This document shows, piece by piece, positions 27,290-34,752 of a stretch of DNA of 64,000 nt (the stretch's first letter is position 1; every line of letters starts with the position of its first letter). Source of the stretch: Streptomyces shenzhenensis (GTDB lineage: Bacteria > Actinomycetota > Actinomycetes > Streptomycetales > Streptomycetaceae); contig NZ_PENI01000027.1 in assembly GCF_003688995.1 (NCBI RefSeq), positions 1-64,000 of the forward strand, read 5' to 3'. Made by a program: the position numbers and the translations under genes. Below the pieces are notes generated by a model. The model was not told the origin of the DNA and made no database searches. It worked only from the letters and a program-made list of their open reading frames with translations.

Positions 27290-28504
27290 GTGAGCACGCC
27301 CTCCGCACCGCTGCCCGAACCCGCCGTGCCGTACCCGTCCGTGCGGCGTCCCGCTCCCCGCCGGGCGCTGCGGCCGTGGCACCCGGCTCCGGCCGGTGTG
27401 CTCCCGGCCCTCGCCCTGTTCGTGGCCGTCCGCGCCGCCGGTGTCGTCGCGGTCGTCGTGACGAGCCGGCTGTACGGCCGGCCGCTCACCAAGAACCTCG
27501 CCCACTCCTGGGACTCCAACTGGTACCTGCATATCGCCACGCACGGCTACGGACACCTGATCTGGATCACTCCCACGGGCGACGTGCAGACCGACTGGGC
27601 GTTCTTCCCGCTGTATCCGACCCTGATCCGGGCGCTCACGGCCGTGCTGCCCCTCTCCCCCGCCGGGGCCGGCCTGCTGATCGCCTGGTGCGCGGCGGCC
27701 GTGGCCGCCTGGGGGATCTATGCCGTCGGCCACCGTCTGTACGGGCGGGCGGTCGCCACCGCGCTGGTGGCGCTGTGGGCCTCGCTGCCGCACTCGGTCG
27801 TCCTCACGCTCGCCTACACCGAGCCGCTGTTCGCCGCGCTCGCGGCCTGGTGTCTGTACGCCGTGCTCAAGGACCGCTGGCTGACGGCCGGTGTGCTCGC
27901 GGCCCTGGCCGGGCTGTCACGGCCGAGCGGCATCGCGGCGGCCGTGGCCGTCGTCGCGGCGGCCGGGTACGCGATCGTGCGGCGCCGCGGCCGGGCGCCG
28001 GCCGGGCTGTGGGCGGGCGCCGTCCTCGCCCCGCTGGGCTGGGCGGGCTATGTGCTGTGGGTGGGGTGGCGTACCGGGGACCTGCTGCACGGCTACTTCC
28101 GGGTGCAGAGCGCCTGGAGTTCGCGCCTCGACTTCGGGATGGGCGCCCTGCGCTTCCTCAAGGCGCTGTTCCTGCACGGCGGCGGGGTCGTCTACCCGCT
28201 GGCCCTGGTGGTGGTGGGCGCCGGGATCCTGCTGTTCGGCCTGCTGTGTCTGGAGCGCGCCCCGCTGCCGCTGGTGGTGTTCGCGGGCACCCTGCTCCTG
28301 CTGGTGGTGGCGGTGTCGGGGCCGTTCGCGTCCAAGCCCCGTTTTCTGCTGCCCGCGTTCCCGCTCCTCGTGCCCCTCGCCCTGGCGCTCGTGCGGACCT
28401 GGCGCGCGAAGCGGGCGAGGGCGCTGCTGCTGGGCGGGGCGCTGACGGCCGTGTCGCTCGCGTACGGGACGTTCGTGGTGGCGGTCGCGCGTCAGCCCCT
28501 GTGA
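27290..28504 (+). CDS. Polytopic membrane protein, probable GT-C mannosyltransferase (PIG-V-like)
   Basis: A 404-residue protein with about nine to ten hydrophobic spans from residue about 35 on. The first extracytoplasmic loop contains WDSNWYLHIATHGY and DWAFFPLYPTLIR, which match the acidic catalytic loop of PIG-V-like glycosyltransferases that use polyprenyl-phosphate sugars. The last loop reads SKPRFLLPAFPLLVPLA, again a family feature. Basic cytoplasmic ends. The GTG start has only a weak GAAGA upstream. The acceptor is unknown; protein or cell-envelope mannosylation is the usual assumption. A strong hairpin separates it from katG. Confidence 0.75.
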   Translation: MSTPSAPLPEPAVPYPSVRRPAPRRALRPWHPAPAGVLPALALFVAVRAAGVVAVVVTSRLYGRPLTKNLAHSWDSNWYLHIATHGYGHLIWITPTGDVQTDWAFFPLYPTLIRALTAVLPLSPAGAGLLIAWCAAAVAAWGIYAVGHRLYGRAVATALVALWASLPHSVVLTLAYTEPLFAALAAWCLYAVLKDRWLTAGVLAALAGLSRPSGIAAAVAVVAAAGYAIVRRRGRAPAGLWAGAVLAPLGWAGYVLWVGWRTGDLLHGYFRVQSAWSSRLDFGMGALRFLKALFLHGGGVVYPLALVVVGAGILLFGLLCLERAPLPLVVFAGTLLLLVVAVSGPFASKPRFLLPAFPLLVPLALALVRTWRAKRARALLLGGALTAVSLAYGTFVVAVARQPL

Positions 28505-28556
28505 CCCGCGGTCCCGGCGCGGCGGTGGCGGTTAAAACGAATACAAACACAGACAG

Positions 28557-28592
28557 ACGTCCGGGCCGGCCACCGTGGGCCGGCCCGGACGT
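28557..28592. terminator. Bidirectional terminator between convergent genes
   Basis: Perfect 15-bp stem ACGTCCGGGCCGGCC / GGCCGGCCCGGACGT with a 6-nt loop, located between the membrane-protein gene and katG; an A-rich run (about 28533-28549) lies on the side that would give U-residues in the katG transcript. Confidence 0.88.
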
Positions 28593-28608
28593 CCGAGCGT
28601 GCGAGCGG

Positions 28609-30828
28609 TCAGACGAGGTCGAACCGGTCGAGGTTCATGACCTTCGTCCAGGCCGCGACGAAGTCCGTCACGAACTTCTCCGCGGCGTCGTCGCTCGCGT
28701 AGACCTCGGCGAGCGCCCGCAGTTCGGAGTTGGAGCCGAACACGAGGTCGGCGCGGCTGCCGGTCCACCTGACCGCGCCGGTGGCGTCCCGGCCCTCGAA
28801 GGTGGTCCGGTCCTCCGAGGTCGCCTTCCACGTCGTGCCCAGGTCGAGCAGGTTGACGAAGAAGTCGTTGGTGAGGGTGCCGGGGGCGTCGGTGAGGACG
28901 CCGAGCTTCGTGTTGTCGTGGTTCGCGCCCAGGACGCGCAGACCGCCGACGAGGACCGTCAGCTCGGGGGCGCTCAGGGTGAGCAGGTTCGCCCGGTCGA
29001 GCAGCAGGTACTCGGCGGGCAGCCGGTTGCTCTTGCCGAGGTAGTTGCGGAACCCGTCGGCGGCCGGCTCCAGCGCGGCGAACGACTCCGCGTCGGTGTG
29101 CTCGTCCGTCGCGTCGACGCGGCCCGGGGTGAAGGGGACCTCGACGTCATGACCGGCGTCCTTGGCGGCCCGCTCCACGGCGGCGCTGCCGCCGAGCACG
29201 ATCAGGTCGGCCAGCGAGACCTTCTTGGCGCCCGAGTCGAACTCCTGCTGGATGCCTTCCAGGGTGCGCAGCACGGTCGCCAGCTCGTCCGGGTTGTTCA
29301 CCTCCCAGCCGCTCTGCGGCTGCAGGCGGATACGGGCGCCGTTGGCGCCGCCGCGCTTGTCGCTGCCGCGGAAGGTCGACGCCGAGGCCCACGCGGTGGA
29401 GACGAGCTGCGCGACCGTCAGGCCCGAGTCGAGCAGCTTGGCCTTGAGCGCGGCGATGTCGGCGGCGTGGATGGCCGCGCCCTCGGCGGCCGGCAGCGGG
29501 TCCTGCCACGGCAGGGTCTCCGCGGGCACCTCCGGGCCGAGGAACAGCGACTTCGGGCCCAGGTCACGGTGGGTCAGCTTGTACCAGGCCCGGGCGAAGG
29601 CGTCCGCGAACTCCGCGGGGTTCTCGTGGAAGCGGCGGGAGATCGGCTCGTAGACCGGGTCGAAGCGCAGTGCCAGGTCGGTGGTGAGCATCGCCGGGGC
29701 GATCTTCTTCGACGGGTCGTGGGCGGCGGGCACCGTGCCCTCGCCCGCGCCGTCCTTCGGCTTCCACTGCTTGGCGCCGGCCGGGCTCTCGGTCAGCTCC
29801 CACTCGTAGCCGAAGAGGTTGTCGAAGAAGCCGTTGCTCCACCGGGTGGGGGTGCTGGTCCAGGTGACCTCAAGGCCGGAGGTGATGGTGTCCGCGCCCT
29901 TGCCGGTGCCGTAGCCGCTCTTCCAGCCGAGGCCCTGCTCCTCCAGCGGGGCGGCCTCGGGGTCGGGGCCGACAGCGTCCGCCGGGCCGGCGCCGTGGGT
30001 CTTGCCGAAGGTGTGGCCGCCGGCGATCAGGGCGACGGTCTCCTCGTCGTTCATCGCCATACGGCGGAACGTCTCGCGGATGTCGCGGGCCGCGGCGATC
30101 GGGTCCGGGGTGCCGTTGGGGCCCTCCGGGTTGACGTAGATGAGGCCCATCTGGACCGCGCCGAGCGGGTTCTCCAGCTCGCGGTCGCCGGTGTAGCGCT
30201 CGTCGCCGAGCCAGGTGGTCTCGGGACCCCAGTAGACGTCCTCCTCCGACTCCCAGACGTCCGCCCGGCCGCCGCCGAAGCCGAAGGTCTCGAAGCCCAT
30301 GGACTCCAGGGCCACGTTGCCGGCGAGGATCAGCAGGTCGGCCCAGGACAGGCTCTGGCCGTACTTCTTCTTGACCGGCCACAGCAGACGGCGGGCCTTG
30401 TCCAGGTTGGCGTTGTCCGGCCAGCTGTTGAGCGGGGCGAAGCGCTGCTGGCCGGCGCCGGCGCCGCCGCGGCCGTCGCTGATCCGGTAGGTGCCGGCGC
30501 TGTGCCAGGCCATGCGGATGACGAACGGGCCGTAGTGGCCGAAGTCGGCGGGCCACCAGTCCTGTGAGGTCGTCAGCACGTCCTCGATGTCCCGCTTGAC
30601 GGCCGGGAGATCGAGGGACTTGAAGGCCTCGGCGTAGTCGAACTCCTCACCGAGCGGGTTGGCCACGGCGGGGTTCTTCGCAAGGATCTTCAGATTGAGC
30701 CGCTCCGGCCACCACTGGCGGTTGCCGCCGCCCTGCGTCGGGTGCGGGGCGCGATCGTGCGCGACCGGGCAGCCGCCTGTCTCCTCCGTTTTCGCGTCAG
30801 TGACGATTGCCTCATGGTTCTCGGACAT
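28609..30828 (-). CDS. katG: Catalase-peroxidase KatG
   Basis: A 739-residue bifunctional haem enzyme that removes H2O2 and oxidises peroxidase substrates in the cytoplasm. Distal site R105-M-A-W108-H109 (FVIRMAWHSAGTYR); Trp108, Tyr231 (GLIYVNPEGP) and Met257 are placed for the Met-Tyr-Trp adduct needed for catalase activity; proximal haem ligand H272 (GGHTFGKTHG). Both duplicated domains are present and length is normal. It starts 33 nt after furA, so the two are one operon under Fur-type peroxide control. It is followed by a strong bidirectional terminator. Confidence 0.97.
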   Translation of the reverse strand: MSENHEAIVTDAKTEETGGCPVAHDRAPHPTQGGGNRQWWPERLNLKILAKNPAVANPLGEEFDYAEAFKSLDLPAVKRDIEDVLTTSQDWWPADFGHYGPFVIRMAWHSAGTYRISDGRGGAGAGQQRFAPLNSWPDNANLDKARRLLWPVKKKYGQSLSWADLLILAGNVALESMGFETFGFGGGRADVWESEEDVYWGPETTWLGDERYTGDRELENPLGAVQMGLIYVNPEGPNGTPDPIAAARDIRETFRRMAMNDEETVALIAGGHTFGKTHGAGPADAVGPDPEAAPLEEQGLGWKSGYGTGKGADTITSGLEVTWTSTPTRWSNGFFDNLFGYEWELTESPAGAKQWKPKDGAGEGTVPAAHDPSKKIAPAMLTTDLALRFDPVYEPISRRFHENPAEFADAFARAWYKLTHRDLGPKSLFLGPEVPAETLPWQDPLPAAEGAAIHAADIAALKAKLLDSGLTVAQLVSTAWASASTFRGSDKRGGANGARIRLQPQSGWEVNNPDELATVLRTLEGIQQEFDSGAKKVSLADLIVLGGSAAVERAAKDAGHDVEVPFTPGRVDATDEHTDAESFAALEPAADGFRNYLGKSNRLPAEYLLLDRANLLTLSAPELTVLVGGLRVLGANHDNTKLGVLTDAPGTLTNDFFVNLLDLGTTWKATSEDRTTFEGRDATGAVRWTGSRADLVFGSNSELRALAEVYASDDAAEKFVTDFVAAWTKVMNLDRFDLV

Positions 30829-30861
30829 TGAAATCCTTCCGGACTGGGCGGATCTTGGTGC

Positions 30862-31299
30862 TCAGGAACTGCGGGCGGTGGAACAAGCGGGGCACAGGCC
30901 CCAGTAGATGACCTCGGCCTCGTCGATGACGTAGCCGTGGTCGTCGGAGGCGGTCAGGCAGGGGGCGTCGCCGACCGCGCAGTCGACGTCGGCGACGGCA
31001 CCGCACGACCGGCAGATGACGTGGTGGTGGTTGTCGCCGATGCGGCCCTCGAACCGGGCGGGGCTGCCTGCCGGTTCGATACGGCGTATGAGTCCGGCCG
31101 CGGTGAGGGCGTGCAGGCCCTCGTACACGGCCTGGAGGGAGATGTGGCCGACGCGCTCGCGCACCCCGGAGGCGATGGCCTCGACGCCGAGGTGGTCGCC
31201 GCGCCGGACGGTGTCGAGCAGGGCGACACGGGCGGCCGTCACACGCAGACCGGCACCGCGCAGCTCGTCGGCGGCGGTCGGAGGCTGGGCTGCGGTCAT
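30862..31299 (-). CDS. furA: FurA/CatR-type redox repressor of katG
   Basis: A 145-residue Fur-family regulator. The winged helix reads RVTAARVALLDTVRRGDH through SLQAVYEGLHALTAAGLI; the histidine/cysteine cluster DNHHHVICRSC, a further Cys pair (CPAC) near the end, and acidic-His residues form the metal sites. In Streptomyces FurA represses its own operon with katG and is released by peroxide. The ATG at 31299 is preferred over a TTG 9 nt earlier because a -10 box ends exactly 7 nt before it, as expected for a leaderless message. It is divergent from a small lipoprotein gene. Confidence 0.93.
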   Translation of the reverse strand: MTAAQPPTAADELRGAGLRVTAARVALLDTVRRGDHLGVEAIASGVRERVGHISLQAVYEGLHALTAAGLIRRIEPAGSPARFEGRIGDNHHHVICRSCGAVADVDCAVGDAPCLTASDDHGYVIDEAEVIYWGLCPACSTARSS

Positions 31300-31306
31300 G
31301 GCGGCC

Positions 31307-31336
31307 AACCTACCGCCCCAAACACGAATGCTTCAA
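31307..31336 (-). promoter_or_regulatory. furA-katG promoter (leaderless arrangement)
   Basis: On the minus strand TTGAAG (31336-31331), 18 bp, TAGGTT (31312-31307), then 7 nt to the furA ATG. The segment is AT-rich for this genome and is the likely site of FurA binding. No ribosome-binding site lies in the 7-nt gap, consistent with a leaderless transcript. Confidence 0.75.
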
Positions 31337-31423
31337 GAAAACGAGCGGTACAGGTTTTATAGAGTCGGTCATGTCCCGGAGGCCGGCCGAGACGGCCCTC
31401 CCGCACGTGTTTCAAGGAGAGAG

Positions 31424-31720
31424 ATGTTACGTTTCCGCCCCCTTCCTCTTGCCGCGCTGGTGGCCACGGCGCTGGCCGCCGTGATGCTGACCGGCTGCTC
31501 GATGGACGAAGCGGTCTGCGGTGGCGGCGAGTACCCCGTCCAGGCCGTGGGCAGCACCGGCAGCGCCTGCGCGCCCAAGGGCGAGGACCCGCCGAAGGGC
31601 TACGTCCGCTACCCCGAGGGCAAGGTCCCCAAGACGGTCGACGACAAGTGGGAGCGGTACTGGAACACCCATGTGATCGACGAGAACGGCACCGTCAGGA
31701 AGGCCGAGGAAGGCGAGTAG
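31424..31720 (+). CDS. Small conserved-type lipoprotein of unknown function
   Basis: A 98-residue lipoprotein. A basic/hydrophobic signal ends in the lipobox LTGC at about residue 25. The mature 74 residues contain two cysteines (AVCGGGEYPV, SACAPKGE) and a soluble tail rich in charged residues (GYVRYPEGKVPKTVDDKWE). Not assigned to a named family. AAGGAGAGAG precedes the ATG. It is divergent from furA-katG, sharing an AT-rich promoter region; a TAGAGT at 31360-31365 is a possible -10. Co-regulation by FurA is possible but unproven. Confidence 0.8.
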   Translation: MLRFRPLPLAALVATALAAVMLTGCSMDEAVCGGGEYPVQAVGSTGSACAPKGEDPPKGYVRYPEGKVPKTVDDKWERYWNTHVIDENGTVRKAEEGE

Positions 31721-31745
31721 GCAGGGCACGGCACCCGGCGGGGCG

Positions 31746-32216
31746 TCAGGCCTCGGGGCCCGCTCGCCAGCCGGTCCAGCGCAGGACAGTGACGGCCACG
31801 ACCGGGCCGGCCGGCGGACGGTCGCGGTACTGGGGGTACTTGTCGCGCAGCCGGCCGAGTGCGGCCCGGCACTCGGCCCGCGCGGCGGGTTCGGCGGCGT
31901 CGGACCGCAGGATGCGGGCCTCGCCGTCGGCCCGGATCCACCACAGCCGGCCCCAGTCCTCGCCGTACACGTCGGCCAGCAGGCACACGGCGGGGTGGGC
32001 GGCGATGTTGCGCAGCCGCTTCAGCCGGGTCGTGGTCTTCGGCTTGCCGTCCACGGCCGTGACGATGCCGTCGGCGCCGTGCCCGCCCGGCCCGGCCGCG
32101 ATCGCGAACACGACGGGCACCAGATGGGGGCGGCCCGCCTCGTCGACCGTCGCGAGCCGTGCCACCCGGGCGGCGGCGAACCGCCGTCGCGCCTCGTCGG
32201 CGGGCATCTCCGGCAC
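31746..32216 (-). CDS. PPOX-class (pyridoxamine-phosphate-oxidase-like) F420/flavin protein
   Basis: A 156-residue split-barrel protein: FAAARVARLATVDEAGRPHLVPVVF at the start, followed by GKPKTTTRLKRLRNIAAHP, CLLADVYGEDWGRLWWIRADG and a C-terminal RDKYPQYRDRPPAGPVVAV. This pattern matches the Rv0121-type F420-dependent PPOX group. The GTG at 32216 is chosen because AAGGAGG lies 6 nt upstream; an ATG 9 nt downstream is the alternative. It lies 32 nt after the phosphoribosyltransferase gene on the same strand. Substrate unknown. Confidence 0.85.
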   Translation of the reverse strand: MPEMPADEARRRFAAARVARLATVDEAGRPHLVPVVFAIAAGPGGHGADGIVTAVDGKPKTTTRLKRLRNIAAHPAVCLLADVYGEDWGRLWWIRADGEARILRSDAAEPAARAECRAALGRLRDKYPQYRDRPPAGPVVAVTVLRWTGWRAGPEA

Positions 32217-32248
32217 CGTGGGCCTCCTTCGTTCCCGTGGGCGGCGCG

Positions 32249-32890
32249 TCAGTTCCGGCGCAGCGCGTCGATCACGTCGTCGTCGGTGAGCTGTCCGAAC
32301 TCGTCGTACCACTGGCCGACCGAGCTGAAGGAGGGGGGCGCGTACAGGCAGACGATGTCGTCCGCCTCATGGCGCAGGGCGTCGAGCGACTCGGGCGCGC
32401 CGACGGGGACGGCGAGGACGAGGCGCGCGGGCGCCTGGCGGCGCACATGGCGCAGGGCGGCGCGCGCGGTGGAGCCGGTGGCCAGCCCGTCGTCGACGAC
32501 GATCACCGTGCGGCCCGTCAGTCCGGGCGGCGGGCGGCCCTCGCGGTAGCGCCGCTCACGGCGGTGTAGTTCGGTCCGTTCCCGTGCCACCGTGGGGGCG
32601 AGGCGCTTCTCGCTCAGGCCGAGCCGCTCCAGGCTGTACGCGTCGTAGAGGGGCGGATCGTCGCCCGCGATCGCGCCGATGCCGAACTCCTCGTGGTGCG
32701 GGGCGCCGATCTTGCGGACGAGCAGGACGTCCAGCGGGGCGCCGAGGGCGCGCGCGATCTCCGCGGCCACCGTGACGCCGCCGCGCGGCAGGGCCAGCAC
32801 GACGGGGTCCGGCAGGCCGCCCTGCTCGCGCAGTACGGTCAGCCGCCCGGCGAGTTCCCGTCCGGCCTGGCTCCGGTTCTGGAACCGCAT
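32249..32890 (-). CDS. Phosphoribosyltransferase-family protein
   Basis: A 213-residue type I PRTase fold protein. The PRPP-binding loop is VIVVDDGLATGSTARAAL, preceded by VVLALPRGGVTVAAEIAR and LLVRKIGAPHHEEFGIGAIA. This arrangement, with a C-terminal CLYAPPSFSSVGQWYDEF, is common in a group of uncharacterised actinobacterial PRTase-like proteins. The ATG at 32890 has GGAGAGGA upstream. Probably co-transcribed with the PPOX gene. Whether it is a salvage enzyme or a regulator is not decidable. Confidence 0.87.
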   Translation of the reverse strand: MRFQNRSQAGRELAGRLTVLREQGGLPDPVVLALPRGGVTVAAEIARALGAPLDVLLVRKIGAPHHEEFGIGAIAGDDPPLYDAYSLERLGLSEKRLAPTVARERTELHRRERRYREGRPPPGLTGRTVIVVDDGLATGSTARAALRHVRRQAPARLVLAVPVGAPESLDALRHEADDIVCLYAPPSFSSVGQWYDEFGQLTDDDVIDALRRN

Positions 32891-32989
32891 GGTCCGTCCT
32901 CTCCGCCGGAGGTGGCTCCCCTCTCCTCCCATGGTGGTACGACGACCCCACCGGGGCTATACACACCCTGTTCCGGACGGTCGGTTCCC

Positions 32990-32995
32990 TAAGAT
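32990..32995 (+). promoter_or_regulatory. -10 box for a leaderless SRPBCC transcript
   Basis: TAAGAT ends 6 nt before the GTG at 33002, leaving no room for a ribosome-binding site; transcription would begin at or next to the start codon. Confidence 0.5.
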
Positions 32996-33001
32996 CGTCG
33001 C

Positions 33002-33442
33002 GTGGCCGACTTCCTTCTCCAGCGCACGGCACCGCTTCCCGTCGACGAGGCGTGGCGTCGGCTCACTCAGTGGCCCCGGCACGGCGACGCGGTGCCGCTG
33101 ACCCGCGTCGCCGTGGTCACCGGTCCGCCGACCCGGGTGGGCACGCGCATCGTGGCCCGCACGGGCATCGGGCCGTTCGCCTTCGACGATCCGATGGAGG
33201 TCACGGTGTGGTGCCCGCCGGCCGACGGCGAGCCCGGCCTCGTCCATCTGGCCAAGCGGGGCCGGGTGGTCCTCGGCTGGGCCGAACTGGAGGTCCGCCC
33301 GGGCCCCGGCGGCCGCACCCGGGTGCTGTGGCGGGAGGACCTGCGGATCCGCGGACTCCCGCCGCTCTTCGACCCGTTGCTGACCCGAGCCGCCCGAGCC
33401 GTCTTCGGCCGGGCGGTCAACTCCCTGCTCAGAAGGGCCTGA
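33002..33442 (+). CDS. SRPBCC-family lipid/ligand-binding-like protein
   Basis: A 146-residue START/Bet v1-like fold: PLPVDEAWRRLTQWPRHGDA at the start, TRVGTRIVARTGIGPFAFDDPMEV in the middle and RTRVLWREDLRI before a long C-terminal helix ending FGRAVNSLLRRA. Such proteins bind hydrophobic ligands or act in polyketide/lipid metabolism; none is indicated here. Leaderless-type start. It is convergent with xdhC; because of a frameshift, the open xdhC frame now runs antisense through this whole gene. Confidence 0.85.
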   Translation: MADFLLQRTAPLPVDEAWRRLTQWPRHGDAVPLTRVAVVTGPPTRVGTRIVARTGIGPFAFDDPMEVTVWCPPADGEPGLVHLAKRGRVVLGWAELEVRPGPGGRTRVLWREDLRIRGLPPLFDPLLTRAARAVFGRAVNSLLRRA

Positions 33443-33464
33443 CGAGCCCCGCCGCGGGACCGGG

Positions 33465-34615
33465 TCAGGCCACGGAGCCGATCCGGTGGGGTGGGGGCGC
33501 GGCGGGGTCGTGGTGGATCGGGGTGTGGGCCCCGGTGGGGCGGCACCGGTGCCGCCGCGGCGGTGCGCGACGATCTCCGACGCGATCGACAGGGCCGTCT
33601 CCTCGGGCGTGCGGGCGCCGAGGTCGAGGCCGATCGGTGAGCGCAGCCGGGCCAGTTCGAGTTCGGAGACGCCGGCCTCGCGCAGCCGCTCGGTACGGTC
33701 CCGATGGGTGCGGCGGGAGCCCATCGCGCCGACGTACGCGACCGGCAGGCGCAGCGCCAGCCGAAGGAGCGGAATGTCGAACTTGGCGTCATGGGTGAGG
33801 ACACACAGCACGGTCCGGCCGTCGACGCCGGTGCGCTCCAGATACCGGTGCGGCCACTCCACGACGATCTCGTCGGCCTCCGGGAACCGGGCCCTCGTCG
33901 TGAAGACGGGTCGGGCGTCGCACACCGTCACGTGGTAGCCGAGGAATTTGCCGATCCGCACCAGCGCCGACGCGAAGTCGATCGCCCCGAAGACGATCAT
34001 CCGCGGCGGCGGCACGGACGACTCGACCAGGACGGTGAGCGGCGCCCCGCAGCGGGAGCCCCGCTCGCCGGTCTGCAGGGTGCCGGTGCGGCCCGCGTCC
34101 AGGAAGGCACGGGTCTCGGCGGCGACGGTGCGGTCCAGTGCCGGGTGGCCGCCGAAGCCGCCCTCGACGGTGCCGTCGGCGCGCACCAGCAGCGCCCGGC
34201 CGGTCGGCCCGGCCGGGCCCGCGACGATCCGCGCGAGCGCCGCCGCCTCCCCGCGCGCGGCGGCGGCCAGCGCGGCGGCGACCACCGGGCGGGCGGGATC
34301 GGCCGCCCGCACCGGTGTGACGAGGACGTCGATGACGCCGCCGCAGGTCAGGCCGGTGGCGAAGGCGTCCGCGTCGCTGTAGCCGAAGCGTTCGAGAACG
34401 GTCTCGCCGTCCTGGAGCGCCTGGCGGCACAGCTCGTAGACGGCGCTCTCCACACAGCCGCCGGAGACCGAGCCGATCGCGGTGCCGTCGGCGTCCACCG
34501 CGAGGGCGGCACCGGGCAGTCGCGGCGCGCTGCCGCCGACCGCCACCACCGTGGCCACGGCGGCGTCCCGGCCCCGCTCGACCCACCGGTTCAGCTCGTC
34601 GGCGATGTCCAGCAT
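33465..34615 (-). CDS. xdhC: XdhC-family molybdenum-cofactor insertase/sulfurase-delivery protein, frameshifted near its end
   Basis: An about 383-residue XdhC/CoxI protein that loads sulfurated molybdopterin into xanthine dehydrogenase. N-terminal XdhC_CoxI domain (VATVVAVGGSAPRLPGAALAV, GSVSGGCVE, GLTCGGVIDVLV); C-terminal Rossmann-like XdhC_C domain (MIVFGAIDFASALVRIGKFLG, LCVLTHDAKFDIPLL, VAYVGAMGSRRTH, IGLDLGARTPEETALSI). After HRRGGTG the frame slips at about 33530-33545: in the neighbouring frame the sequence continues as a normal XdhC tail (AHTPIHHD...HRIGSVA) to the TGA at 33467-33465. As it stands the frame stays open to 32957, adding about 170 residues antisense to the SRPBCC gene. 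The catalytic core is unaffected. A sequencing error in the C-run is possible. Confidence 0.85.
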
Positions 34616-34660
34616 GTCTCGGTCTCCTCACGGCCATCGGATGAAGGGCGCAGCCGGACC

Positions 34661-34752
34661 GCGCCCCCAAAGGGGCGCGAGGAACTGCGCGACCAGCCAC
34701 GATCCGGGCCGCAGCCGAACGACGGCACAGCCCGGCCGACCCAGCGGAGCTA
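34661..34752. repeat. Dispersed repeat copy between the xdh structural genes and xdhC
   Basis: Begins GCGCCCCCAAAGGGGCGC, continues 'gaggaactgcgcgaccagcc' and 'gcagccgaacgacgg', and ends 'cccagcggagcta' with its last bases forming the stop of the molybdenum-subunit gene. It has the same relation to a gene end as the copy at 243-330. The hairpin may attenuate transcription into xdhC. Confidence 0.8.

Noticed and set aside
27259..30567. 1102-codon plus-strand open frame
   Set aside because: Passes through the membrane-protein gene in another frame and antisense through katG; would also read through the strong terminator.
32957..33464. The antisense extension of xdhC as a genuine domain
   Set aside because: The composition is that of a shadow frame, it covers the whole SRPBCC gene, and the normal stop is visible one base out of frame.
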